Below, in pieces: positions 1 to 7,797 of a DNA stretch of 64,000 bases. A program made the translations under genes and the position numbers. The notes beneath the pieces were generated by a model. It had not been told where the DNA came from, did not search any database, and saw nothing but the letters and a program-made list of their open reading frames with translations. The stretch comes from Halorussus marinus (GTDB taxonomy: Archaea > Halobacteriota > Halobacteria > Halobacteriales > Haladaptataceae), in contig NZ_SBIV01000002.1 of the NCBI RefSeq assembly GCF_004765795.1, forward strand, positions 434,001-498,000, written 5' to 3'. Each line of letters opens with the position of its first letter. Position 1 is the first letter of the stretch.

Positions 1-2
1 GG

Positions 3-362
3 ACCGGCGAGGGGAAGATGTCGAGCAGTTCGGGGGTCACCATCTCGATGGAAGACAGCCCCGAGGACATAGCGGAGAAGGTCAACTCGGCGTTCTGTCC
101 GCCGACCCGCGACCCGGAGGGCGACCTCGAAAACCCCGTGCTGGAGATCTTCCGGTACCACGTCTTCCCGCGGTTCGAGACGGTCGTCGTCGAGCGCCCC
201 GACGAGTACGGCGGGGACTTAGAGTACGACGACTACGAGTCGCTCGCGGCGGACCTCGAGGGCGGCGAGCTCCACCCCGCGGACGCGAAAGGCGCGCTGG
301 CCGAGTACCTGAACGAACTCGTCGCGCCCGGCCGCGAGAAACTCCGGGAGCTCGAAGAGTAG
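3..362 (+). CDS. tyrS: Tyrosyl-tRNA synthetase, C-terminal part (5' end outside window)
   Basis: The reading frame is open from the window edge and ends at a TAG, leaving 119 residues. The visible part opens with T-G-E-G-K-M-S-S-S-S, the class I KMSKS signature in its archaeal TyrRS form, followed by GVTISMEDSPEDIAEKVNSA, a typical helical region after the signature. The acidic C-terminal tail (residues about 75-119) fits the short archaeal enzymes that lack a bacterial S4 domain. It would charge tRNA-Tyr in the cytoplasm. The catalytic HIGH region lies upstream and is not visible, so the family call rests on the KMSKS region and the general fit. TrpRS is the closest alternative, but a complete TrpRS gene lies at 3885. 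Confidence 0.85.
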   Translation, partial: TGEGKMSSSSGVTISMEDSPEDIAEKVNSAFCPPTRDPEGDLENPVLEIFRYHVFPRFETVVVERPDEYGGDLEYDDYESLAADLEGGELHPADAKGALAEYLNELVAPGREKLRELEE

Positions 363-469
363 CCGCCGCGTCCCGGTCCTAACAGCTCGCGTATAGAAGC
401 TCGCTTCACCAAGCACTCAAGTTTCCGTCAGTCGTTCGGTCCGATAGCCATGCACGCCGAGACGCGCGC

Positions 470-500
470 GGGAGCTGGCGTTCGACGCCAGTTAGCTCCC
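470..500. repeat. 12-bp interrupted inverted repeat in front of hydrolase gene
   Basis: CTGGCGT (475-481) and ACGCCAG (485-491) pair around a TCG loop. The stem is extended by GGGAG (470-474) with CTCCC (496-500) after a TTAG bulge. It ends 11 bases before the ATG at 512, so it is either a 5'-leader hairpin or a protein-binding palindrome. Confidence 0.5.
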
Positions 501-511
501 GTCGACGGGGG

Positions 512-1939
512 ATGAGTCGCATCGACCGCCGAGAGGTTCTGGCCGCCGCCGGATCGACGCTGGCCGCCGTGCTCGCCGGCTGTCAGGGCGGGGGCGCCGA
601 CCGGTCGACGACCGCGACGACCGCGGAGACGCCGACCGAGACCGCCGGAGACGCGGACGCGACGACCACCGCGGACGCGGCCGACCCGAAGCGCCGCGCC
701 CGGGAGTTCGTCGGCCTGATCGACGAGGGGGCCTACGAGCGCGCCCACGACCGATTCAACCAGACTGCCGCCGAGCAGATCAGCCCCGACCAGTTAGCAC
801 AGCTCTGGACCGGGCTCGAAGACCAACTCGGCGACTTTCTGTCGCTGTCGGAGCTCGAGACCGTCGACCAGGACGGCGTCGACGTGGTGACCGGGATCGC
901 GACGTTCGAGAACGGTCGCCGCGAGGTCGAAATCTCGTTCGGCCCGGAGGGGATCGCGGGGTTCTGGATCCGGCGAGTCACGGGCGAGTGGTCGGCGCCG
1001 TCGTACGCCGACGAGTCGGCGTTCACCGAGCGTGCGGTCTCGCTGGAAGCGACCGACGACTGCACGCTGGACGGGACCCTGACGGTGCCCGAAGGCGTCG
1101 AGGAGGCGCCGGGGGTCGTGCTCGTCCACGGGCAGGGCCCGAGCGACCGCGACGGCACCGTCGGGCCGAACAAGCCCTACAAGGACCTCGCGTGGGGGCT
1201 GGCCTCCCGAGGGGTGGCTGTCCTCCGATACGACAAGCGCACGCAGGCCTGCGACGTCGATTTCGCGGACGTGACTATCGACGAGGCGGTGACCGACGAC
1301 GCACTGACCGCGATCGAACGGCTCCGCGAGACCGACGCGGTCGCCGCCGACGACGTCGTCGTCGCGGGCCACAGCATCGGCGCGACGCTCGCGCCCCGGA
1401 TCGCGGCCCGGGACGGCGACCTCGCCGGCGTCGTCATGCTCGCGCCGCTGGCCCGGACCGTGACCGAGGCGATCACCGACCAGAGCGAGTACCTCGCCGA
1501 GCGCGACGGCACGGTGACCGACGCCGAGCGCGACCAACTCGACCAAGCCGAACGCATCGTCGAGCAGATTCGGTCGGGGAACATCACGGACGAGGAGGTC
1601 GTCTACCTCGGCGGCGACGAGTACTGGCGGAGCCTTCGGGAGTACGACGCCGTGGCGGCCGCCGCGGAGATAGACGCCCCCCGGCTGGTGTTGCAGGGCG
1701 AGCGCGACTATCAGGTCACCGTCGAGGAGGACCTCGCGGAGTGGCGCGAGGCGCTCGGCGAGGACCCGGGCGTCAGCTTCCGGACGTACCCCCGGCTCAA
1801 CCACCTGTTCATGCCGGGCGAGGGAAAGCCCGGACGGGGAGAGTACTTCCGGGAGAACCACGTCGCCAAAGCGGTCGTGACCGACGTCGCGTCGTTCGCG
1901 GCCGAAGTCACCGCCGAGGGGACGACGACCGTCGAGTAG
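512..1939 (+). CDS. Tat-exported lipoprotein, DUF3887-like domain plus alpha/beta hydrolase
   Basis: This 475-residue protein starts with a Tat-type lipoprotein signal (R6-R7, hydrophobic core, lipobox LAGC with Cys24). A Thr/Ala-rich spacer (about 30-58) follows. Residues about 60-165 resemble the DUF3887 module that often precedes secreted hydrolases. The rest is an alpha/beta hydrolase of the dienelactone-hydrolase/prolyl-oligopeptidase-like type. It has an oxyanion-side VLVHGQGPSDRDG, a nucleophile elbow GHSIG (Ser288), and a plausible acid at Asp399 (QGERD) and His431 (LNHLF). The triad is therefore intact. It likely acts outside the membrane, anchored by lipid, on an ester or amide substrate that cannot be named. 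A hairpin just upstream (470-500) may matter for expression. Confidence 0.8.
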   Translation: MSRIDRREVLAAAGSTLAAVLAGCQGGGADRSTTATTAETPTETAGDADATTTADAADPKRRAREFVGLIDEGAYERAHDRFNQTAAEQISPDQLAQLWTGLEDQLGDFLSLSELETVDQDGVDVVTGIATFENGRREVEISFGPEGIAGFWIRRVTGEWSAPSYADESAFTERAVSLEATDDCTLDGTLTVPEGVEEAPGVVLVHGQGPSDRDGTVGPNKPYKDLAWGLASRGVAVLRYDKRTQACDVDFADVTIDEAVTDDALTAIERLRETDAVAADDVVVAGHSIGATLAPRIAARDGDLAGVVMLAPLARTVTEAITDQSEYLAERDGTVTDAERDQLDQAERIVEQIRSGNITDEEVVYLGGDEYWRSLREYDAVAAAAEIDAPRLVLQGERDYQVTVEEDLAEWREALGEDPGVSFRTYPRLNHLFMPGEGKPGRGEYFRENHVAKAVVTDVASFAAEVTAEGTTTVE

Positions 1940-1943
1940 CCGA

Positions 1944-2147
1944 CTACTCGAAGCCCCCGCCCATCATCCCGCCCATCCCGAAACTCGCCAGCAGTCCCGA
2001 AACGAGCCCCCACGCGGTCAACACGAAGCCGAGCACGACCAGCCCGATGCCGGCCGCGATGATCAGGTTCTGAAGGGCGATGACGCCGACCCCAGCGACC
2101 AACAGGAGCACCCCGACGATGCCTTTCGCGCCGAGTTTGTCCAACAT
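1944..2147 (-). CDS. Small two-helix membrane protein, Gly/Met-rich tail
   Basis: This 67-residue protein has two hydrophobic helices (about 9-25 and 28-50) separated by a short polar turn, and a C-terminal FGMGGMMGGGFE tail. The start at 2147 is supported by a TTTTAAG-like element on the minus strand about 27 bases upstream (near 2170-2178), consistent with a leaderless message. It converges with the hydrolase gene, leaving 4 bases between the stops. Similar small membrane proteins occur in many haloarchaea. I know no function and infer none. Confidence 0.7.
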   Translation of the reverse strand: MLDKLGAKGIVGVLLLVAGVGVIALQNLIIAAGIGLVVLGFVLTAWGLVSGLLASFGMGGMMGGGFE

Positions 2148-2220
2148 ACCGTGGCCTGCGCCGGGCGGCGACTTAAAAGCCGTTGCTCCGGGACGATGGT
2201 CGTAGCCGCGCTGCGGCGGA

Positions 2221-2228
2221 TTTAAACG
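2221..2228 (+). promoter_or_regulatory. TATA element of tif1A
   Basis: TTTAAACG lies 23-30 bases before the ATG at 2251, the spacing expected for a leaderless haloarchaeal transcript. Confidence 0.6.
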
Positions 2229-2250
2229 TCCCCGCGACGAATGCGGGCAC

Positions 2251-2541
2251 ATGAGTGACAACGACGGCGGACGGCGGAAGAACCTCCGCATGCCCGAAGA
2301 CGACGAGGTGTTCGCCACCGTCACTAACATGCTGGGCGCGAACCGCGTGAAGGTGCGATGCGCCGACGGACAGGAACGAACCGCTCGGATCCCGGGCAAG
2401 ATGCAAAAGCGCATCTGGATCCGGGAAGACGACGTGGTACTGGTCGAGCCGTGGGACTGGCAAGACGAGAAAGCCGACATCACCTGGCGCTACGAGAAGC
2501 AGGAAGCCGACCAGCTTCGGGAAGAAGGCCACATCCAGTAG
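2251..2541 (+). CDS. tif1A: Translation initiation factor aIF-1A
   Basis: The protein has 96 residues, the usual length for archaeal aIF-1A. It has an S1-like OB fold with [20 protein letters not shown] followed by [19 protein letters not shown] and the [20 protein letters not shown] strand pair, hallmarks of the eIF1A family. The factor binds the 30S A site and helps scan for and select the start codon. As I recall, the tif1A-rio1-KH-thsA order also occurs in Haloferax volcanii, which supports the call. A strong hairpin (2544-2589) follows its stop codon. Confidence 0.95.
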   Translation: MSDNDGGRRKNLRMPEDDEVFATVTNMLGANRVKVRCADGQERTARIPGKMQKRIWIREDDVVLVEPWDWQDEKADITWRYEKQEADQLREEGHIQ

Positions 2542-2543
2542 AA

Positions 2544-2589
2544 CCGTTTGCTGGGGGCGCGCCACAAGCGGCGCGCCCTTGCAAAACGT
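2544..2589. terminator. Long GC hairpin downstream of tif1A
   Basis: GGGCGCGCC (2555-2563) and GGCGCGCCC (2570-2578) form a perfect 9-bp stem around ACAAGC. A second, imperfect layer pairs CGTTTGC (2544-2550) with GCAAAACG (2582-2589). It starts two bases after the tif1A stop, so a 3'-end processing or termination role is the simplest reading. No oligo-T tract follows. Confidence 0.45.
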
Positions 2590-2605
2590 TCATGAAAACC
2601 ACGGG

Positions 2606-2706
2606 GTCACCCCCCTCGCGCCCTCGCTTCGCTCGGGCGCTCGCCCGAGGGTTCCTCGGTTCGCTCGCCCGGGCCTGCCCTCGCTCGCGGGGCGAGCGCT
2701 AGGTGC
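2606..2706. repeat. Cluster of CTCGC/GCGAG palindromic repeats
   Basis: About 100 bases built from CGCTTCGCTCG-like units, including CTCGGGCG next to CGCCCGAG (a near-perfect palindrome around 2633-2650). Elements of this kind are common between haloarchaeal genes. No reading frame here looks coding. Confidence 0.5.
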
Positions 2707-2793
2707 TCGCTGTGGACTGTCGGGACGAGCGATTCGGCGGACGGCTCGGCGGCGCGAATCTGGGTATTCGCCGTTCGGTACCGAAGCCCACCC

Positions 2794-2799
2794 TTTTAT
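2794..2799 (+). promoter_or_regulatory. TATA element of rio1
   Basis: TTTTAT lies 26-31 bases before the ATG at 2825, consistent with a leaderless transcript starting at or next to the start codon. Confidence 0.55.
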
Positions 2800-2824
2800 C
2801 GCTGGGCGCGCTAGGTCGGGGTAG

Positions 2825-3688
2825 ATGACCGAGGAGTACGGGCTACTCGAACCCGAGAACGCCGACGGCGTCGGCGACGAGTGGGAGGAGATCGACGTAT
2901 CCGACACCGAGGCCGACAAGGTCCAGCGCCAGCGCGACCGGGAGTTCAATCAGTTCCGCGAGCGGCTCAAGAACACCGAGCAGTTCAAAGTCGAGCAGTC
3001 GGTGTTCGACGACGCGACGCTCGGGGCCCTCTACAAGCTCGTTCAGGACGGCTACGTCGACGCGTTCGGCGGGCCCATCTCCTCGGGGAAAGAAGCGACC
3101 GTCTACCTCGCTCTCGGCGGGGAGGCGTACGGCGAGGTCGCGGTCAAGATCTACCGGATCAACGCCTCGGACTTTCGGGACATGCGCGAGTACCTCGTCG
3201 GCGACCCCCGGTTCGAGGAGTTGGGCGGGAACAAAAAGCGGGTCGTACTGGCGTGGACCCGCAAGGAGTTCGCTAACCTCAAGCGCGCCGCAAAGGCGGG
3301 CGTCCGGGTCCCGACCCCGATCGCGGTCGAGCGAAACGTCCTCGTGATGGAGTTTCTGGGCGACGACGGCGACCACGCCCCCACGCTCGACGACGCCCAC
3401 CTCGAAAACCCCGAGACCGCCTTCGAAGTGGTCCGAGAGTACATGCGCCGGCTCTACGACGTCGGGCTGGTCCACGGCGACCTCAGCGAGTACAACATCG
3501 TCGTCCACGACGGCGAACTCTGTTTCATCGACCTCGGACAGGCAGTGACGGTCCACCACCCGAACAGCGACGACTTTCTGACCCGCGACTGTGCGAACGT
3601 CGCGTCGTTCTTCCAGCGACAGGGGATGGACGTACACGGCGACGATCTGGAGGCGTGGATCCGCGAGAACGCCGACCCCGACCGGTAG
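2825..3688 (+). CDS. rio1: RIO-type serine/threonine protein kinase Rio1
   Basis: The 287-residue protein has an acidic N-terminal region, then the RIO1 nucleotide loop GGPISSGKEATVYLALGG, the catalytic Lys in VAVKIYRI and the catalytic loop HGDLSEYNIVV. The metal-binding IDLGQAVTVHHP takes the place of the DFG of ordinary kinases. All key residues are present. Rio1 is an atypical kinase/ATPase needed for late maturation of the small ribosomal subunit. Its position between aIF-1A and the KH-domain (Dim2/Pno1-like) gene fits a ribosome-assembly block, although a trpS gene separates it from the KH gene here. Confidence 0.95.
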   Translation: MTEEYGLLEPENADGVGDEWEEIDVSDTEADKVQRQRDREFNQFRERLKNTEQFKVEQSVFDDATLGALYKLVQDGYVDAFGGPISSGKEATVYLALGGEAYGEVAVKIYRINASDFRDMREYLVGDPRFEELGGNKKRVVLAWTRKEFANLKRAAKAGVRVPTPIAVERNVLVMEFLGDDGDHAPTLDDAHLENPETAFEVVREYMRRLYDVGLVHGDLSEYNIVVHDGELCFIDLGQAVTVHHPNSDDFLTRDCANVASFFQRQGMDVHGDDLEAWIRENADPDR

Positions 3689-3735
3689 ACGAAAGGTTCA
3701 AATTGCCGACGCGAGTAGTCGTTTCCGATGAGTCT

Positions 3736-3774
3736 CGCTCTCCGCGCTTGGCGCTGGCGCTCGCCCGGAGAGCG
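3736..3774. repeat. REP-like inverted repeat before trpS
   Basis: CGCTCTCCG (3736-3744) is the exact reverse complement of CGGAGAGCG (3766-3774). The spacer holds three GGCGCT/GGCGCTC-like units. It belongs to the same family of GC palindromes seen at 2606-2706. Confidence 0.5.
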
Positions 3775-3884
3775 GACAGTGTCGTGACCGACGGCGCACC
3801 GGCCTCACCGGGCGCCGACGGCGGCGGCGCTCACTCGCTTTCTCGCGCACCGATCGCCGACCGACAGCGACCAGTCACGACACC

Positions 3885-5054
3885 ATGCCAGCACACGACA
3901 CCGACGAGAGTACAGTCACGCCCGAGACGGTCGAAGGCGACGTCGACTACCGAGAACTCTGCGAGCGCTTCGGTGCCGAGCAGGTGACCGACGAACAGCG
4001 ATCGCGCTTTCCCGATCCGCACCCGATGGTCCGCCGAGGAGTGTTCTTCGCGGGGCGGGACGTAGACCGGTTTCTCGACGCGGTCGAGCGGGGCGACCGC
4101 GTCTCGGTCGTGACCGGCGTCGGCCCCTCCGGACCGATGCATCTGGGTCACGCCATGCAGTTCTACCACGCAAAGCACCTCCAAGAGCAGATCGGCGCGT
4201 CGGTCTACGTGCCGCTCTCGGACGACGAGAAATACTTCACGAAGGACCTCTCGCTCGGGGAGATCGGCGAGTACGCCCGCCAGAACCTCCGGGACCTCCT
4301 CGCGGTCGGCTTCGACCCCGAGCGGACCCGGATCGTGATCGACACCGCAGACGCCGACGTGATCTACCCGCTTGCGGTGCGGTTCGCCGAGCGGCTCACC
4401 CAGTCGACGGTCGAGGCGACCTACGGCAGTCCGGACAACGTCGGCCAGTCGTTCTACCCGGCGGTCCAGATCGCCCACCTCCTCGTGCCCCAGTTACTCC
4501 GCGGGCGACACGACACCCTCGTCCCCATCGCGGCCGATCAGGACCCCCACGTCCGACTCGCCCGCGATCTCGCCGCGAAGGAGGCCGTCGACGCCGACAA
4601 GCCCGCGGCCCTGCTGAGCAAGTTCCTGCCGACCCTCGACGGGCCGGGCAAGATGAGCAGTTCCGACGACGCGCCCGCGATCCACCTGACCGACGACCGC
4701 GAGACCGTCGAGCGGAAGGTGCGAGACCACGCCCACTCGGGCGGCCGATCGAGCCTCGCGGCCCACCGCGAACACGGCGGCGACCCCGACGCGGACGTGG
4801 CCTACCAGTATCTCGCGTTCTTCTTCGAGGACGACGACGAACGGCTGGAACGGCTCGCCGAGGCGTACCGGGCCGGCGAGTTGCTGAGCGGGGAGCTCAA
4901 GGCCCACGCGTCCGAGCGCATCGCTGACTTCCTCGAAGCCCACCGCGCGCGGCGGGCGGCGCTCGGCGACCTCGAAGCCGAACTGGAGCCGTATCGGCTC
5001 ACCGCCGACGAGCGCGCGCGAGCGCGACCGGCCGGGACGGACCTGTTCGGGTGA
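3885..5054 (+). CDS. trpS: Tryptophanyl-tRNA synthetase
   Basis: This 389-residue class I synthetase has the HIGH-type motif PSGPMHLGHAMQ (about residues 83-94), the archaeal/eukaryotic TrpRS-like stretch VPLSDDEKYFTKDLS, the AADQDPHVRLARD region and the KMSKS motif as GPGKMSSSDDAPAIHL. The enzyme charges tRNA-Trp. Several haloarchaea carry two TrpRS paralogues, and I cannot tell whether this is the only copy. The ATG at 3885 is preceded by repeat-rich DNA rather than an obvious TATA element. The gene sits between rio1 and the KH-protein gene, which I recall as direct neighbours in Haloferax, so it may be an insertion into that block. Confidence 0.93.
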   Translation: MPAHDTDESTVTPETVEGDVDYRELCERFGAEQVTDEQRSRFPDPHPMVRRGVFFAGRDVDRFLDAVERGDRVSVVTGVGPSGPMHLGHAMQFYHAKHLQEQIGASVYVPLSDDEKYFTKDLSLGEIGEYARQNLRDLLAVGFDPERTRIVIDTADADVIYPLAVRFAERLTQSTVEATYGSPDNVGQSFYPAVQIAHLLVPQLLRGRHDTLVPIAADQDPHVRLARDLAAKEAVDADKPAALLSKFLPTLDGPGKMSSSDDAPAIHLTDDRETVERKVRDHAHSGGRSSLAAHREHGGDPDADVAYQYLAFFFEDDDERLERLAEAYRAGELLSGELKAHASERIADFLEAHRARRAALGDLEAELEPYRLTADERARARPAGTDLFG

Positions 5055-5125
5055 GTCGGCCGACGGGGCGGACCGGGCGGGTCGCGCGGCCGGGAGCCGC
5101 CCCGGCCCAGCGGCGCGGACAAAGG

Positions 5126-5132
5126 CTTAAAA
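5126..5132 (+). promoter_or_regulatory. TATA element of the KH-protein gene
   Basis: CTTAAAA within GGCTTAAAACG lies 25-31 bases before the ATG at 5157. Confidence 0.5.
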
Positions 5133-5156
5133 CGCTCCGAGCGACTAAAGCTACGC

Positions 5157-5705
5157 ATGCAACATGTGAAGATTCCGCAGGACCGAATCGGCGTTCTCAT
5201 CGGGGAGGGAGGCGAGACGATGCGCGAGATCGAGAGCCGCGCGGAGGTACGACTCGACATCGACTCCGAGAACGGGAAAGTCGAGGTCGAGAAGACCGGC
5301 GACCCCATCCGAGGGCTCAAAGGCCCCGAGATCGTGAAGGCCATCGGCCGCGGGTTCGCGCCCGAGGAGGCGCTGTCGCTGCTCGACGACGACATGATGA
5401 TGTTCGACCTCATCGACGTCGACGCCGCCGCCCGGAACAAGAACGACCTCGAACGCCAGAAGGGACGTCTCATCGGCGAGAACGGCCGGACGCGCGAGCT
5501 CATGGAGGAGCTGACCGGCGCGAGCGTCGTGATCTACGGCACCACGATGGGAATCATCGGCAACCCCACGCAGGTCGACGTGGTCCGGAGCGCCGCCGAG
5601 ATGATCCTGGACGGCGCGCCCCACGGCTCGGTGTACTCGTTCCTCGAACGCAAGCGCAACGAGATGAAACGCCAGGGGATGGAGTTCCACCAGTTCACCG
5701 GGTAG
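5157..5705 (+). CDS. KH-domain RNA-binding protein, Dim2/Pno1-like
   Basis: The 182-residue protein has two KH modules. The first carries the GxxG loop in GVLIGEGGETMREIE (about residues 12-26). The second contains GRLIGENGRTRELMEELTGA (about 103-122) followed by VVIYGTTMGIIGNP. This architecture matches the archaeal homologue of Pno1/Dim2, which binds near the 3' end of 16S rRNA during 30S maturation. It is the expected partner of Rio1. A dedicated TATA element upstream suggests its own transcript. Confidence 0.9.
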   Translation: MQHVKIPQDRIGVLIGEGGETMREIESRAEVRLDIDSENGKVEVEKTGDPIRGLKGPEIVKAIGRGFAPEEALSLLDDDMMMFDLIDVDAAARNKNDLERQKGRLIGENGRTRELMEELTGASVVIYGTTMGIIGNPTQVDVVRSAAEMILDGAPHGSVYSFLERKRNEMKRQGMEFHQFTG

Positions 5706-5804
5706 TCGATCGGCGGGCCGCTCGTCCCGTCTGAGCCGCGTCGGATATTTTCGCCGTGCCGAGAAACCCGGAGCGTTCGCCGCCGAGCGGGCGGTCTCGG
5801 ATTA

Positions 5805-5814
5805 GTATATAAAC
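5805..5814 (+). promoter_or_regulatory. Distal TATA-like element upstream of thsA
   Basis: TATATAAACA lies about 110 bases before the thsA start, flanked by GTAT and ATAC. It is a stronger TATA match than the proximal element. It could give a second, longer thsA transcript or a short separate RNA. Confidence 0.35.
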
Positions 5815-5884
5815 ATACCGTGATAACTGTTCCCACAATGCGTTTCCGTATCTGTGCGGTCGATTCTCACGACCCTTAGGAAAA

Positions 5885-5893
5885 GATTTATGT
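5885..5893 (+). promoter_or_regulatory. Proximal promoter of thsA
   Basis: GATTTATGT with purine-rich AGGAAAA just upstream (BRE-like), 29-37 bases before the ATG at 5922. This predicts a leader of about 10 bases, as in heat-shock-inducible haloarchaeal chaperonin genes. Confidence 0.5.
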
Positions 5894-5921
5894 AGAATGG
5901 CAATCAATCGTTGAACCGAAC

Positions 5922-7622
5922 ATGGCACAGCGAATGGGCAACCAGCCGATGATCGTACTTTCCGAGGACAGCCAGCGTACCCAAGGAAAGGACGCACAGT
6001 CGATGAACATCACCGCCGGGACCGCGGTCGCGGAAGCCGTCCGGACCACACTCGGTCCCAAAGGGATGGACAAGATGCTCGTCGACTCGACGGGCGACGT
6101 GGTCGTCACGAACGACGGCGTCACCATCCTGAAGGAGATGGACATCGAGCACCCCGCGGCCAACATGGTCGTCGAGGTCTCCGAGACCCAGGAGAACGAG
6201 GTCGGCGACGGCACGACCTCCGCGGTCGTCGTCGCGGGCGAACTCCTCGAGAAGGCCGAGGAGCTCCTCGATCAGGACATCCACGCGACCACGCTCGCAC
6301 AGGGGTACCGTCAGGCCGCCGAGGAAGCCAAAGACATCCTCGAGGAGAAGGCCATCGACGTCGACGCCGACGACACCGAGACCCTCGAGAAGATCGCCTC
6401 GACGGCGATGACCGGCAAGGGCGCCGAGAACTCCAAAGACTACCTCGCCGAGCTCGTCGTCCGCGCGGTCCAGAGCGTGGCCGACGACGACGGCATCGAC
6501 ACCGACAACGTCAAAGTCGAGACGGTCGTCGGCGGCTCGATCGACCAGTCCGAACTGGTCGAGGGCGTCATCGTGGACAAAGAGCGCGTCCACGAGAACA
6601 TGCCCTACTTCGTCGAGGACGCGAACATCGCGCTGGTCGACAGCGCCCTCGAGATCAAAGAAACCGAGATCGACACCGAGGTCAACGTCACCGACCCCGA
6701 CCAGCTCCAGCAGTTCCTCGACCAGGAAGAAGAACAGCTCCGCGAGATGGTCGACCAGCTCGCCGACGTCGGCGCCGACGTCGTCTTCGTCGACGGCGGC
6801 ATCGACGACATGGCCCAGCACTTCCTCGCCGAGGAGGGCATCATCGCCGTCCGACGTGCGAAGTCTGACGACCTCGACAAGCTCGCTCGCTCGACCGGCG
6901 CGAACCTCGTGAGCAACGTCGACGACATCGAGGACGACGACCTCGGCTTCGCCGGGAGCGTCGCCCAGAAGGACGTCGGCGGCGACCAGCGCATCTTCGT
7001 CGAGGACGTCGAGGAGGCCAAGTCGGTCAGCCTCATCCTTCGGGGCGGCACCGAGCACGTCGTCGACGAGGTCGAGCGCGCCATCGAGGACAGTCTCGGC
7101 GTCGTGCGCGTGACCCTGGAGGACGGCAAGGTCGTCCCCGGCGGCGGCGCGCCCGAGACCGAGCTCGCCCTCCAGCTTCGCGACTACGCCGACTCGGTCG
7201 GCGGGCGCGAGCAGCTCGCGGTCGAGGCGTTCGCCGACACCCTCGAAGTCATCCCGCGCACCCTCGCAGAGAACGCCGGTCTCGACCCGATCGACTCGCT
7301 CGTGGACCTCCGTAGCCAGCACGACGGCGGCGAGTTCACGGCGGGGCTGGACGCCTACACCGGCGACATCGTCGACATGGAGTCCGACGGCGTCGTCGAG
7401 CCCCTCCGCGTGAAGACCCAGGCCATCGAGTCCGCCACCGAGGCGGCCGTGATGCTGCTGCGCATCGACGACGTCATCGCGGCGGGCGACCTCTCGGGCG
7501 GTCAGGTCGACCCCGACGACGGCGGCGACGACGCGGGCGGCCCCGGCGCCGGCGGCCCCGGCGGTATGGGCGGCGGCATGGGCGGCATGGGCGGTATGGG
7601 CGGCATGGGCGGCGCAATGTGA
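5922..7622 (+). CDS. thsA: Thermosome subunit (group II chaperonin)
   Basis: The 566-residue protein carries the group II chaperonin signatures [18 protein letters not shown] (about residues 46-63), [13 protein letters not shown] and [15 protein letters not shown] (the ATPase region), then [16 protein letters not shown] near residue 410. The C-terminal GGM-rich tail is typical of thermosome subunits and points into the folding cavity. It forms hetero-oligomeric double rings that fold proteins in the cytoplasm. Position next to the KH/rio1/tif1A block matches thsA (cct1) of Haloferax as I recall it. Two TATA-like elements precede it and a T-tract hairpin terminator follows. Confidence 0.96.
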   Translation: MAQRMGNQPMIVLSEDSQRTQGKDAQSMNITAGTAVAEAVRTTLGPKGMDKMLVDSTGDVVVTNDGVTILKEMDIEHPAANMVVEVSETQENEVGDGTTSAVVVAGELLEKAEELLDQDIHATTLAQGYRQAAEEAKDILEEKAIDVDADDTETLEKIASTAMTGKGAENSKDYLAELVVRAVQSVADDDGIDTDNVKVETVVGGSIDQSELVEGVIVDKERVHENMPYFVEDANIALVDSALEIKETEIDTEVNVTDPDQLQQFLDQEEEQLREMVDQLADVGADVVFVDGGIDDMAQHFLAEEGIIAVRRAKSDDLDKLARSTGANLVSNVDDIEDDDLGFAGSVAQKDVGGDQRIFVEDVEEAKSVSLILRGGTEHVVDEVERAIEDSLGVVRVTLEDGKVVPGGGAPETELALQLRDYADSVGGREQLAVEAFADTLEVIPRTLAENAGLDPIDSLVDLRSQHDGGEFTAGLDAYTGDIVDMESDGVVEPLRVKTQAIESATEAAVMLLRIDDVIAAGDLSGGQVDPDDGGDDAGGPGAGGPGGMGGGMGGMGGMGGMGGAM

Positions 7623-7710
7623 AACAGGCCCACAGCCAACTCACATAACCCCCACCGCACCCGCCGACCGCACCGCCTCGCCCGACGTTCGGGCCGAACC
7701 GTTCGCTGTC

Positions 7711-7741
7711 GACTGACTGCACTCGGAATCAGTCGTTTTTT
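7711..7741 (+). terminator. Terminator of thsA
   Basis: GACTGA (7711-7716) pairs with TCAGTC (7729-7734), followed by a G and six T residues (7736-7741). This is the clearest stem-plus-oligo-T in the window, 90 bases after the thsA stop. Confidence 0.6.
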
Positions 7742-7797
7742 CGACGCTCACGTCCCCAGCCGCGGCTCGAGCCGTCGGGAGAGACGCGGCCGGCGGT

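Noticed and set aside
3729-3790. Short gene starting at the ATG at 3729
   Set aside because: It encodes about 20 residues of Arg-rich sequence inside an inverted repeat and has no coding character.
5904-7322. Long open frame on the minus strand opposite thsA
   Set aside because: It mirrors thsA codons; high GC with few stops creates such frames everywhere in the window, and the protein has no recognisable motif.
7560-7620. Repeat array at the end of thsA
   Set aside because: It encodes the normal GGM tail of thermosome subunits.
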